Shown here one piece after another: positions 43,296 to 51,586 of a stretch of DNA of 52,334 nucleotides. The stretch spans positions 4,383 to 56,716 of the forward strand of contig NZ_KI928924.1 in assembly GCF_000521215.1 (NCBI RefSeq), in the 5' to 3' direction. The notes beneath the pieces are model-generated. The model worked only from the letters and a program-made list of their open reading frames with translations. It made no database searches and was not told the DNA's origin. This DNA is from Labrenzia sp. DG1229 (GTDB taxonomy: Bacteria; Pseudomonadota; Alphaproteobacteria; Rhizobiales; Stappiaceae). The position numbers and the translations under genes are program-made. Within the stretch, counting starts at the first letter, position 1. Each line of letters opens with the position of its first letter.

Positions 43296-43820
43296 ATGGT
43301 CAGCAGAAAAGTGCGTGCAAGAGCGTTCGCCGCTCACATGGCTCTGATTGCGATGCTGTGCAGCGGAGGCACCGTGCAAGCGTTTTCCAGCAGCGGGTCC
43401 CCGGATTCCTATTCGGAGATTGAAGATGATGAGCTAAAAAACACATTTCTCGAGATTCTGTCCGCAGACGGCGAAAGTTCGACCGGCAAGCTGGTTTTGT
43501 TTCATGAGTCAGGTGACGCAGACAAGCAGGTCGTTGTGCACGTGGTTCAGGACCGCGGCGTTCCACGTGGCACGCAGTACCCGACTTATGTTTTCAGAAC
43601 CGTGGGCGAACTCGAAGGACCGGACCTGATTTTCAAATCACACACGGGGACCCGTCTCTACCGCCATGACGAAGGCGTTCCCGAAAACGGATGCCTGCTT
43701 TCCGCCGAAAATGGTTATTCCGACATTTGTCTTGCAGATATTCAAGGCAACGCCGCACCGGACCTGCCGGGCCTGCGCAAGGACTTCTGGTCGGACCTGA
43801 TCAAGCTTTTCGGGCTTTAG
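43296..43820 (+). CDS. Secreted orphan protein
   Basis: A 174-residue protein I do not recognise. It has a signal peptide (basic MVSRKVRARAF, hydrophobic AAHMALIAMLCSGG, likely cut after VQA). The mature part is acidic, with VFRTVGELEGPDLIF and two cysteines (ENGCLLSAENGYSDICLAD) that could form a disulfide. Divergent from the DUF533 gene and flanked by REP-like elements. Confidence 0.6.
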   Translation: MVSRKVRARAFAAHMALIAMLCSGGTVQAFSSSGSPDSYSEIEDDELKNTFLEILSADGESSTGKLVLFHESGDADKQVVVHVVQDRGVPRGTQYPTYVFRTVGELEGPDLIFKSHTGTRLYRHDEGVPENGCLLSAENGYSDICLADIQGNAAPDLPGLRKDFWSDLIKLFGL

Positions 43821-43858
43821 GGCCGAATTCGAAGTGCGGGCCATTAACACACGCGCCG

Positions 43859-43914
43859 TCCCGGCCTTGAGCCCGGACCAAGGCGTATTACAGGACCCGG
43901 CTCAGGGCCGGGTC
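43859..43914. repeat. REP-like inverted pair B
   Basis: Similar to pair A: TCCCGGCCTTGAGCCCGGA at 43859-43877, holding the CCCGGCCTTGA core, and a second hairpin GACCCGGC-TCAGG-GCCGGGTC at 43894-43914 whose other strand reads CCCGGCCCTGA. The two units are inverted and about 16 bases apart. It follows the secreted orphan gene and is convergent with the Lrp gene. Confidence 0.65.
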
Positions 43915-43957
43915 GGCCTCGATGGTTGTTTCGTTCCCCGCAAGGCCGCAATCATAC

Positions 43958-44428
43958 TTAACTACCCAGCGGCAACAAATTGTCGTCCTTCAGCGTTTCC
44001 ATTGCAATCGACGAGCGCACATGGTGGACCGCCTCCTGTGGAAGGAGGTCGTCGTTGATGATGCGACTCAGGGTTTTGAGGTCGGGCACAACGATTTTCA
44101 ACATGTAGTCGACATCGCCGGTCAGTGTATGCGCCTCCTGCACCTCCGGCATGGCGATCACGACATTCCGGAATTTCCGGGCGTTTTCCTTGCTGTGCGC
44201 GCCGAGCGTCACGCCAATATAGGCCGTCACCGTCAGACCCAGGGCTTCAGGGTCGAGTGCGGCACGGTAGCGGCGGATCACCCCCGTTTCCTCCAGTTTC
44301 TGACGGCGGCGGGAAACCTGGCTGGCCGACAGGCTGATCACATCGCCAAGCTCCGCATTGGTCAGGGCGGCATTGTCCTGTAATGCGGCGAGAAGTTTCA
44401 CGTCATAGCCATCAAGCGCAACAGTCAT
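43958..44428 (-). CDS. Lrp/AsnC-family transcriptional regulator
   Basis: A 156-residue Lrp/AsnC regulator with the N-terminal HTH (LLAALQDNAALTNAELGDVISLSASQVSRRRQKLEETG) and a C-terminal RAM domain (about 75-150; VQEAHTLTGDVDYMLKI). Such proteins bind amino acids. It is divergent from hppD, with dyads in the spacer, so it probably senses tyrosine, phenylalanine or a related compound and controls HppD. Confidence 0.9.
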   Translation of the reverse strand: MTVALDGYDVKLLAALQDNAALTNAELGDVISLSASQVSRRRQKLEETGVIRRYRAALDPEALGLTVTAYIGVTLGAHSKENARKFRNVVIAMPEVQEAHTLTGDVDYMLKIVVPDLKTLSRIINDDLLPQEAVHHVRSSIAMETLKDDNLLPLGS

Positions 44429-44448
44429 GCACGTTTCCCAACAGTTTT

Positions 44449-44495
44449 ACACATTGTGTGCAAGATACTACGCGCAATCACGTGGATTGCACACA
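44449..44495. promoter_or_regulatory. Candidate Lrp operator between lrp-type gene and hppD
   Basis: TGTGTGCAA (44455-44463) and TTGCACACA (44487-44495) are perfect 9-bp arms, 32 bases apart start to start (three helical turns). Overlapping these are ACACA-T-TGTGT (44449-44459) and GCAAT-7-ATTGC (44474-44490). Several dyads on one face suit the multimeric Lrp proteins. Confidence 0.65.
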
Positions 44496-44557
44496 CCCTG
44501 CGCGTCATCCGGGGCATTCTTTGTGGCAACGATACACCTTTCCAAGGAGGACCAGTC

Positions 44558-45670
44558 ATGGGACCGTTTCCGCACGATGCACCGCCAGCCCAGATAACAG
44601 CCCAAAACCCGGCAGGAACGGACGGCTTCGAATTCGTTGAGTTCGCGCATCCGGAACCGGAAAAGCTGGACGCCCTGTTTCGCAGGATGGGGTATCAACC
44701 CGTTGCAAAACACAGGACGAAGGACATCACCCTTTATCGCCAGGGTGACATAACCTATGTTCTGAATGCGGAAAACGGCAGCCATGGCATGAAATTCGTC
44801 GACGAACACGGACCGTGCGCACCCGCGATGGCCTGGCGGGTCGTGAACGCGAAACACGCGTTCGACCACGCGGTCGCAAAAGGTGCGACCCCCTATGAAG
44901 GGAACGACAAGACCCTGGACGTCCCGGCCATTGTCGGTATCGGCGGTTCGCTGCTTTACTTTGTCGATGCCTATGGCGACAAGGGATCCGCCTATTCGGG
45001 TGAATTCGACTGGCTGGATGCAACCGATCCGAAGCCGGAAGGTGTCGGGTTCTATTATCTCGACCACCTGACCCATAACGTCTATCGCGGCAACATGGAC
45101 AAGTGGTGGGACTTTTACCGCGACCTCTTCAGCTTCAAGCAGATCCATTTCTTCGACATTGACGGCCGCATCACCGGACTCGTCAGCCGCGCGATTACCA
45201 GCCCCTGCGGCAAAATCCGCATTCCACTGAATGAGTCGAAGGATGACACCAGCCAGATCGAGGAATACCTGAAAAAGTACGGCGGCGAGGGCATCCAGCA
45301 CATCGCGGTCGGGACCGACGATATCTATGACAGCACCGACAGGCTGGCGGCCAACGAACTCAAGTTCATGCCGGGTCCGCCGGAAACCTACTACGAAATG
45401 TCAAAGGACCGCGTTCAGGGCCATGACGAGCCGGTCGAACGCATGAAAGAGCACGGTATCCTGATAGATGGTGAGGGGGTTATCGACGGTGGCATGACGA
45501 AAATCCTGCTGCAGATTTTCTCAAAGACCGTGATCGGACCCATCTTTTTCGAGTTTATCCAGCGAAAGGGTGACGAAGGCTTCGGCGAGGGCAATTTCCG
45601 CGCCCTGTTCGAATCTATCGAGGAAGACCAGATCCGTCGTGGTGTCCTGAAAACGGAAGCCGCGGAATAA
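44558..45670 (+). CDS. hppD: 4-hydroxyphenylpyruvate dioxygenase
   Basis: A 370-residue vicinal-oxygen-chelate enzyme converting 4-hydroxyphenylpyruvate into homogentisate in tyrosine breakdown. Two repeated domains (about 18-140 and 165-345). Iron ligands appear in YLDHLTHNV (His), QHIAVGTDD (His) and IFFEFIQRKG (Glu), and the C-terminal GFGEGNFRALFESIEEDQ is typical. AAGGAGG stands seven bases before the ATG at 44558. Divergent from an Lrp-type regulator; no hmgA is in the window. Confidence 0.93.
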   Translation: MGPFPHDAPPAQITAQNPAGTDGFEFVEFAHPEPEKLDALFRRMGYQPVAKHRTKDITLYRQGDITYVLNAENGSHGMKFVDEHGPCAPAMAWRVVNAKHAFDHAVAKGATPYEGNDKTLDVPAIVGIGGSLLYFVDAYGDKGSAYSGEFDWLDATDPKPEGVGFYYLDHLTHNVYRGNMDKWWDFYRDLFSFKQIHFFDIDGRITGLVSRAITSPCGKIRIPLNESKDDTSQIEEYLKKYGGEGIQHIAVGTDDIYDSTDRLAANELKFMPGPPETYYEMSKDRVQGHDEPVERMKEHGILIDGEGVIDGGMTKILLQIFSKTVIGPIFFEFIQRKGDEGFGEGNFRALFESIEEDQIRRGVLKTEAAE

Positions 45671-46019
45671 GGTCCGCGATGGTTCAGGGCACTGGGCTCC
45701 GGTTGGCCGTTCAGAGGAAATCAGCCAATCGGACCCTTGTTTCGGGTCACACCCTCTTTCTTGAAATAGCGCTATCCTTCCCTGCGAGACAGACGGCGAC
45801 CCCTCGTTGCGGGCCTGACTGAATTCCACAAATGGAGGTAAGAGAGACGGTTATCCGCACTCTTTGGCGTCTGGACTCCTGCACAACTTTTTGTTGCCTA
45901 AGTAATTGTATTTTTTAATTTTTTCAAAAAAGATTTATTTCTTCAAAATTTTTAAGCACTTGATATTATTGGTTTTTTCTCCTTGACGGGAAAGTTTCTG
46001 TGCTTTTTTCGAATTTTTT

Positions 46020-46144
46020 TTGATTTTCCGTGGAAGAACAATGGCCTCGGTGGGTTTTACTGACAGAGGCTGCCGTGTAGGCCCTCTGTTGCATTGTCTA
46101 AGCACACTAACTTTCACCTCCGCGTTCGCGCGGAGGTTTTTTTT
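46020..46144 (+). ncRNA. Candidate small RNA with two hairpins
   Basis: Two stem-loops are separated by an unpaired linker. Stem 1: ACAGAGG (46063-46069) with CCTCTGT (46083-46089), plus an inner GCC-GTGTA-GGC. Linker: about 26 bases, A/T/C-rich. Stem 2: ACCTCCGCG (46116-46124), TTCG loop, CGCGGAGGT (46129-46137), followed by a run of T to 46144. This is the build of a trans-acting sRNA. TTGACG at 45983-45988 could be a -35 element; no clear -10 is seen, so the 5' end (46020) is approximate. I cannot assign a known RNA family. It is convergent with gshB and about 350 bases after hppD. Confidence 0.55.
46116..46144 (+). terminator. Strong Rho-independent terminator
   Basis: A perfect 9-bp GC-rich stem with a TTCG loop is followed by eight T. 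No T-run exists on the other strand, so it ends a rightward transcript. Because hppD ends 450 bases earlier, the most likely source is the small RNA candidate. Confidence 0.85.
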
Positions 46145-46180
46145 GTCTGGCCGAAATATCAACAATGCGCGCGGTCGAAA

Positions 46181-47125
46181 TCAGGCCTGCACCTTGCCCT
46201 CCAGAACCTCCCAGACCATCGCAGCGACGTCTGGTCCACCGAGGTTCCGAATGGCGCGAATGCCTGTCGGAGCGGTGACGTTGATTTCGGTCAGCATGCC
46301 GTCGATGACATCGATCCCGACCAGAATGAGACCCTTTTCCTTGAGGGAAGGTCCGAGGCGTGCGCAGATCTCGCGTTCGCGCTCGGTCAGGTCGCTGTCG
46401 GTCGGTGCTCCGCCGCGCACCATATTGGAACGCAAGTCCCCTTCCGCCGGAACCCGGTTGACCGCGCCGGCAAATTCGCCGTCGACGAGCAGGATGCGCT
46501 TGTCGCCATGCTTCACGTTCGGCAGAAACTGCTGGATTACCCAGGGCTCACGGAATGTGGCATCGAAGAAGTCATAGAGCGACCCGTAGTTCAGATCGTC
46601 CTTTGTGATACGGAAGACAGCCGCACCGCCGTGGCCGAAGAGCGGCTTCATGACGATGTCACCGTATTCTTCCCGGAAAAGATCGATCTCAGCCCGGTCC
46701 TTGGTAATCAGGGTCGGTGGCATGAGATCGGGAAAGTCGGTGACAAACAGCTTTTCCGGCGCGTTGCGAACCTCCGCCGGGTCGTTCACGACAAGCGTCT
46801 CCGGGTGGATCTTTTCAAGAATATGGGTCGCAGCGATATAGGAAAGATCGAATGGCGGGTCCTGGCGCATCAGAACCACGTCCATCTCGCGCATATCCAT
46901 GCGCGTCCTGCTGCCGAGCGTAAAATGGCTGCCTTTTTGGTCGCGCACCTCGACCGGTTCCAGCGCGCAAAAGACCTCCTCGCCACGCAGAGCGAGACGG
47001 TCGGGCGTATAGTGATACAGTTCGTGACCACGGGACTGCGCTTCGAGCATCATCGCAAAGGCGCTGTCTCCGGCAATGTTGATTGTCGAGATATGGTCCA
47101 TCTGGACCGCTACTTTCAGAGCCAT
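46181..47125 (-). CDS. gshB: Glutathione synthetase
   Basis: A 314-residue ATP-grasp enzyme that joins gamma-glutamylcysteine and glycine. N-terminal domain [34 protein letters not shown]; the substrate loop [13 protein letters not shown]-grasp [45 protein letters not shown]; and [19 protein letters not shown] with metal ligands. Complete and of usual length. It closes the rsmI-yraN-gshB set, which is conserved in alphaproteobacteria, though 293 bases separate it from yraN. Confidence 0.95.
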   Translation of the reverse strand: MALKVAVQMDHISTINIAGDSAFAMMLEAQSRGHELYHYTPDRLALRGEEVFCALEPVEVRDQKGSHFTLGSRTRMDMREMDVVLMRQDPPFDLSYIAATHILEKIHPETLVVNDPAEVRNAPEKLFVTDFPDLMPPTLITKDRAEIDLFREEYGDIVMKPLFGHGGAAVFRITKDDLNYGSLYDFFDATFREPWVIQQFLPNVKHGDKRILLVDGEFAGAVNRVPAEGDLRSNMVRGGAPTDSDLTEREREICARLGPSLKEKGLILVGIDVIDGMLTEINVTAPTGIRAIRNLGGPDVAAMVWEVLEGKVQA

Positions 47126-47418
47126 GAGGCAACTCCCGGCGGGTGCGCGACAGCGCTTTGGAGAAGATCAACGTGCGATCATGCCATCGAACATGACCGC
47201 ATAACTGCCGATCTCCTGGGATTTCAGATCAGTCGGCCCAGATATGCGGTCGCGATGCCGCTTTGTCCAGTGGGCGCAAGCGCGGAGTGTTTGCTCGAAT
47301 TCCAATGAACAGCTGAAATTTCTGTACCGGCCTCGACCCGCGATCAAGAAGGCAGGTCGAACAGGGTCCCGGATCGGTCAATGGCCGCGAAGAGGATGCG
47401 CCCGGGCTGTTTTCCGAC

Positions 47419-47804
47419 CTAGTCCCAGGCCTCGAATGCATTTTCGATCCGCTCGGGCAGCGCCCAGGGCCGGATGACAATTACGTCGAAACGGAGCGTG
47501 AAGAACCCCGCCTTGGGATGTTCGGAAACAAAGATTTTCGCGGCCCGGGTAATCCGTTTCTGGCTTGCAGGCGTGACGGCTTCCAGCGCCGCACTCCGTG
47601 TCTTCCTGGCTTTGACCTCGACGAAAGCAACGGTCTTGCGTCGTTTTGCGATCAGGTCGATCTCACCTGACCTGGTCTTGTAACGGTGCTTCAGGATGCG
47701 CCAGCCGGTGAGACGCAGGTACCAGGCCGCCCAGGCTTCTGCGGACAGGCCCCGGGCATGGGACCGGCGGCGCCGCTCCAGGGAGTTTTCTTCTGCCCCG
47801 CCAT
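47419..47804 (-). pseudogene. yraN: YraN-family (UPF0102) endonuclease-like gene with frameshift near the start
   Basis: Reading the minus strand, a clear YraN protein core is present: HARGLSAEAWAAWYLRLTGW, RYKTRSGEIDLIAKRRKT, VAFVEVKARKTRSAALEAVT, ending at TAG 47421-47419. GEIDLI...VEVK is the PD-(D/E)xK nuclease-like motif. This frame has no ATG, GTG or TTG between its upstream stop (47824-47826) and the core. An ATG at 47804, two bases after the rsmI stop, opens another frame (MAGQKKTPWSGAA), which looks like a normal YraN N-terminus. Total length 386 bases is one short of a multiple of three, so one base seems lost within about 47762-47782. Either a mutation or a sequencing error. Confidence 0.8.
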
Positions 47805-47806
47805 GG

Positions 47807-48721
47807 TCAGCCGTCTCCGGCTTTCAGGTCGAGCGCGCGCTGGTAGACGTCCTTCCGGTCCAGCCCTGTTGCCTTTGCAGCTTTCTTGGCAGCAGCACTG
47901 ACCGGCATCTCCTCCAGCGCTTCAAGCAGCAGCGCGTCCAGGTCAGAGGCCTCGGCTTCGGGCCGCTCGTCGGGTGGTGCCACCAGGATAACAATCTCGC
48001 CCTTCACCTGCATCTCTTTGAAACGGTCGGAGAGTTCGGACAGCGAGCCGCGCTCAAATGTCTCGAACCGCTTGGTCAGCTCGCGTGCGACCACGGCTTC
48101 ACGACTGCTACCGAGTACCGTTGCCATCAGCTCCAGGGTCGCGCCGGTGCGATGCGGGGATTCGAAGAAAATCAGCGTTGCGGGCACCCTGGCCAGCTCT
48201 TCCAGCCGCCTGGTTTTCGGTCCGCCCTTTTGCGGCAGAAACCCGGCAAAGAGCACCGTGTCACTCGGCAGACCTGATGCGACGAGCCCGGCTAGAGGTG
48301 CGGACGCACCCGGAATCGGGATGACCCGGTGGCCTGCGTCCAGGACTGCCCGTACAAGCCGATACCCTGGATCGGAGACAAGGGGAGTTCCCGCGTCGGA
48401 AGCAAGGGCCACAGCCCTGCCGGCCTCAAGTTCGGCCAGAATTTTCGGCCTCTGCTTGTCCGCATTGTGTTCGTGGTAGGCAATCAGCTGGGTCTTCAAG
48501 CCGAACTTCTGGGTCAGTGTCGCAGTGACGCGCGTGTCCTCGCAGGCAATGAAGCTGCTCGCGGCCAAGGTTTGCAGAGCGCGGACGGTGATGTCACCGA
48601 GATTGCCGATCGGCGTTGAAACAATATAGAGCGCCGGCTCCAGATTGGGTGCGCTGAAAGCGTGTTCGGCGAGGCTGTAACGGTTCTTGTCCGCAACTGC
48701 AGCTGGTGAATCGCTCTCCAT
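47807..48721 (-). CDS. rsmI: 16S rRNA (cytidine-1402-2'-O)-methyltransferase
   Basis: A 304-residue tetrapyrrole-methylase-fold enzyme methylating the ribose of C1402 in 16S rRNA. Seen: LYIVSTPIGNLGDITVRAL (SAM-site start), ACEDTR, AYHEHN, ALASDAGTPLVSDPGYRLV, PIPGASAPLAGLVASGLPSDTVLFAGFLP, FFESPHR, REAVVARELTKRFET. The C-terminal RsmI-type helical tail (KKAAKATGLDRKDVYQRAL) is intact. GGAG is five bases before the ATG at 48721; an extension to 48919 is rejected. Followed by yraN. Confidence 0.94.
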   Translation of the reverse strand: MESDSPAAVADKNRYSLAEHAFSAPNLEPALYIVSTPIGNLGDITVRALQTLAASSFIACEDTRVTATLTQKFGLKTQLIAYHEHNADKQRPKILAELEAGRAVALASDAGTPLVSDPGYRLVRAVLDAGHRVIPIPGASAPLAGLVASGLPSDTVLFAGFLPQKGGPKTRRLEELARVPATLIFFESPHRTGATLELMATVLGSSREAVVARELTKRFETFERGSLSELSDRFKEMQVKGEIVILVAPPDERPEAEASDLDALLLEALEEMPVSAAAKKAAKATGLDRKDVYQRALDLKAGDG

Positions 48722-48896
48722 ATGGGCTCCAAGATTTTCTTGCCGGATAGAGGTCCTTGTCACTGCGCTAACCGCAGCACGCTGCCGATGCAAGGTAAAT
48801 CCACTGCTGATCATCAGGATATGCCGCTGACGCCGCCCAAAAACTGGACATGACACGAGCGAATACGTAAGTCTTGCCAGAGGTGAAAAAATAACA

Positions 48897-50120
48897 ATGG
48901 CAAGTGCAATGCGGGGCAAAACCAGACAGCAACAGAGACGGCAGCTTTTGAAAACGGCGCTTGCCTGCAGCAGCGCGTTCGCGCTTTCAGGCTGCCTCGG
49001 ATCTTCACTCGGCTCGCTACCGGGCGATCAGGTGCAGCCTACCGCCCAGCCCCAGACCACAGGTGAGGTCATCGGGACCGGCAGTGTGCGGGTCGGTCTG
49101 CTGTTGCCCCTGGCCGCAAGCGGTGGCAACGCATCCATCGGCACCGTTTTCAAAAACGCCGCAGCGCTTGCACTGCAGAATTTTCCGAATGCGGACGTCC
49201 AGCTTCTGGTGAAGGACACCGGCGGGACGGCCGAAGGCGGTCGAAGTGCCGCACAGTCGGCAATCTCGGAAGGTGCCGAACTGATCCTTGGACCTGTATT
49301 CGCTCCGGCAGTTTCCGGCGCCGCAGCGGCAGCACGGGCCACGGGTGTCCCGGTCATCGCGTTTTCAACCGACACGTCCGTCGCCGCACGCGGTGTCTAT
49401 CTTCTGAGTTTTCTTCCCGAATCCGATGTCAAGCGCATCATTGGCTATGCCAACAGTCAGCAGAAACGCTCCTACGCCGCACTCATACCGGACGGTTCCT
49501 ACGGGGCTGTTGTTGAAGCCGCATTCCGGCAGGAAGTCGGACGGGGCGCGGGCAGGATCGCCACCATTCAACGATACAAGATGTCCGGCTCGGACACGTC
49601 GGACCTGGTTGCCAAGACCGCGGCACTCAAGTCCGTCACCAACAACATCGATGCCTTGTTCGTACCGGCCGGCGGCGGCGTTCCTCCTCTTGTCGTGCAA
49701 ACTCTCGTCAGCCAGGGTGCAAATCTCGGGAACATAAAGATCCTGGGATCCGGGCAGTGGGATTCCGCGCAGGTCAAGAACAACTCCGTGCTGGCGGGCG
49801 CGTGGTTTGCCGGCCCTGAAGACAAGGGGTTCCAGGGATTTGCAAGACGCTATCAGAGCACGTACGGAGCGACCCCGCCTCGCAATGCCAGTCTGGTCTA
49901 TGACGGTGTCACACTTGCCGCCGGCCTGATCCGCTCCGCGGGTCCGCAACGCTTCCAGCAGAGCATCATGACGAACCGTGACGGATTTATCGGGATCGAC
50001 GGCCTGTTCCGTTTCAAGTCGAACGGATTGAACGAGCGCGGACTCGCTGTGTATCAGATTACCGGGCGCGGCACCGAAGTGATTTCACCGGCGCCCAGGG
50101 ATTTCCGGACCGGTTTCTGA
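48897..50120 (+). CDS. Penicillin-binding protein activator (LpoA/LppC-like) lipoprotein
   Basis: A 407-residue lipoprotein with a long basic N-terminus, a hydrophobic stretch and lipobox ALSGC (Cys33). The rest is a periplasmic-binding-protein type I fold as in the C-terminal domain of LpoA: VRVGLLLPLAASGGNASIGTVFKNAAALAL, GAELILGPVFAPAVSG, GVPVIAFSTDTSVAARGVYLLSFLPESDVKRI. LpoA activates PBP1A; alphaproteobacterial homologues lack the N-terminal TPR part, as here. Divergent from rsmI, a widely kept arrangement. Confidence 0.88.
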   Translation: MASAMRGKTRQQQRRQLLKTALACSSAFALSGCLGSSLGSLPGDQVQPTAQPQTTGEVIGTGSVRVGLLLPLAASGGNASIGTVFKNAAALALQNFPNADVQLLVKDTGGTAEGGRSAAQSAISEGAELILGPVFAPAVSGAAAAARATGVPVIAFSTDTSVAARGVYLLSFLPESDVKRIIGYANSQQKRSYAALIPDGSYGAVVEAAFRQEVGRGAGRIATIQRYKMSGSDTSDLVAKTAALKSVTNNIDALFVPAGGGVPPLVVQTLVSQGANLGNIKILGSGQWDSAQVKNNSVLAGAWFAGPEDKGFQGFARRYQSTYGATPPRNASLVYDGVTLAAGLIRSAGPQRFQQSIMTNRDGFIGIDGLFRFKSNGLNERGLAVYQITGRGTEVISPAPRDFRTGF

Positions 50121-50161
50121 TACATCTTCGGTCTGTGTTTTTCTAAAGGGCTCCAGCCTCC

Positions 50162-51385
50162 ATGCTCAATGGCAAGCAGATCGTGTTGATCATCAGCGGC
50201 GGAATTGCCGCCTACAAGTCGCTTGATCTCATCCGGCGGCTCAAGGAACGCGGTGCGCGTGTTGTCCCGGTCATGACCGCAGGCGCTCAGGAGTTCATCA
50301 CTCCGCTTGCCGTGGGCGCGCTTTCTGCCGAGAAAGTCTTCACAAGCCTGTTCGACCGGGAGGCCGAACATGATGTCGGCCACATCCGGCTGGCGCGGGA
50401 CCATGACCTCGTGCTGATTGCGCCGGCAACGGCAAACCTGATGGCCAAGACGGCACACGGTATCGCCGACGATCTTGCCACAGCCGTGCTGCTGGCGACG
50501 GACAAACCCGTTCTTGTCGCACCAGCGATGAATCCAAAGATGTGGCACAACGCTGCGACGACACGCAACATCACCATCCTGCAAGAACGCGGCATCAGGT
50601 TCGTCGGACCCGCGAGCGGCGAGATGGCGGAAAGGGGTGAAGCCGGTGTCGGCCGGATGAGCGACCCACTGGACATCGTTGCCGCTGCCTCGGCGGTCTT
50701 GCGCGATGAAGATATCAGGCAGAACCGTCTTCCGCTGGCCGGCAAGCATGTCCTGATCACGTCCGGCCCGACGCACGAGCCCATCGACCCCGTGCGCTAT
50801 ATCGCCAACCGTTCATCGGGCAAGCAAGGCCACGCTCTGGCAGTGGCCGCCTACGAGGCAGGTGCACGCGTGACTCTGGTGTCCGGTCCGGTCGATCTGG
50901 CAGATCCCGACAATATGGTAACAATCCGCGTTGAATCGGCAGCAGACATGCTTTCTGCAGTCGAATCATGTCTTCCTGCCGATATAGCTATCATGGCAGC
51001 CGCAGTGGCCGATTGGCGAGTCGCATCGGAAGGTGCACAGAAGATCAAGAAGGACGGCAGCGGCAAGCCACCGGTGCTTGGGCTCATCGAAAATCCCGAT
51101 ATTCTGGCAACGGTCGGACATCACGAAAGTCTGCGCCCGAAACTGCTGATCGGCTTTGCTGCCGAAACACAGAACCTGATTGACAATGCCCGCTCGAAAC
51201 TGAAGCGGAAAAACGCCGACTGGATCATCGCCAACGATGTCAGTCCGGAAACAGGAATCATGGGCGGCGATGCCAATACGGTGCGCCTCGTCAGCCGGGA
51301 TGGCGTGGAAGACTGGCCCGAGTTGACCAAGGCTGAGGTCGCCCGGCAGATCATCTCGCGAGCGGCGGCCGCGCTGGATGAATGA
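50162..51385 (+). CDS. coaBC: CoaBC, phosphopantothenoylcysteine decarboxylase/synthetase
   Basis: A 407-residue bifunctional enzyme of coenzyme A synthesis. CoaC (about 1-190): flavoprotein with SGGIAAYKSLDLIRRLKERG, catalytic His in GHIRLARDHD, PAMNPKMW and the substrate clamp with GxxxxGEAGVGRM. CoaB (about 195-405): LITSGPTHEPIDPVRYIANRSSGKQGHALA, AAAVADWRV, KIKKDGSG and GFAAET. Both domains complete. It adds cysteine to 4'-phosphopantothenate and decarboxylates the product. About 40 bases after the LpoA-like gene. Confidence 0.95.
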   Translation: MLNGKQIVLIISGGIAAYKSLDLIRRLKERGARVVPVMTAGAQEFITPLAVGALSAEKVFTSLFDREAEHDVGHIRLARDHDLVLIAPATANLMAKTAHGIADDLATAVLLATDKPVLVAPAMNPKMWHNAATTRNITILQERGIRFVGPASGEMAERGEAGVGRMSDPLDIVAAASAVLRDEDIRQNRLPLAGKHVLITSGPTHEPIDPVRYIANRSSGKQGHALAVAAYEAGARVTLVSGPVDLADPDNMVTIRVESAADMLSAVESCLPADIAIMAAAVADWRVASEGAQKIKKDGSGKPPVLGLIENPDILATVGHHESLRPKLLIGFAAETQNLIDNARSKLKRKNADWIIANDVSPETGIMGGDANTVRLVSRDGVEDWPELTKAEVARQIISRAAAALDE

Positions 51386-51586
51386 TCGGTCGCCGCGATG
51401 TGAGACGATCACCTCATTCCAGCATCAGTGAATACCTTATACCTGCCTGGAAGGGATGACGAACCCGATTGAAGTCAACTGCCGGGATCCGGAAAACCCA
51501 GATCCCGAATACGGGCAAGGCATTTCGCAATTCCCGCGCTGAGACAGGCGACTGCCAGTCAGATCCCGAACAGCCTTTCAAACTGC

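Larger units (their letters stand above)
45671..46180. other. Gene-free, partly AT-rich spacer (510 bases)
   Basis: No protein gene is apparent. After hppD there is a hairpin TCCGGTTGGC (45698-45707) with GCCAATCGGA (45724-45733) that may end the transcript. From about 45895 to 46030 the DNA is very AT-rich, unlike the rest of the window. The last 125 bases before the gshB end hold a likely small RNA with its terminator, listed separately. Confidence 0.6.

Noticed and set aside
46094..47308. Long open frame on the plus strand (404 codons)
   Set aside because: Antisense to gshB and crossing the terminator at 46116-46144; no family features.
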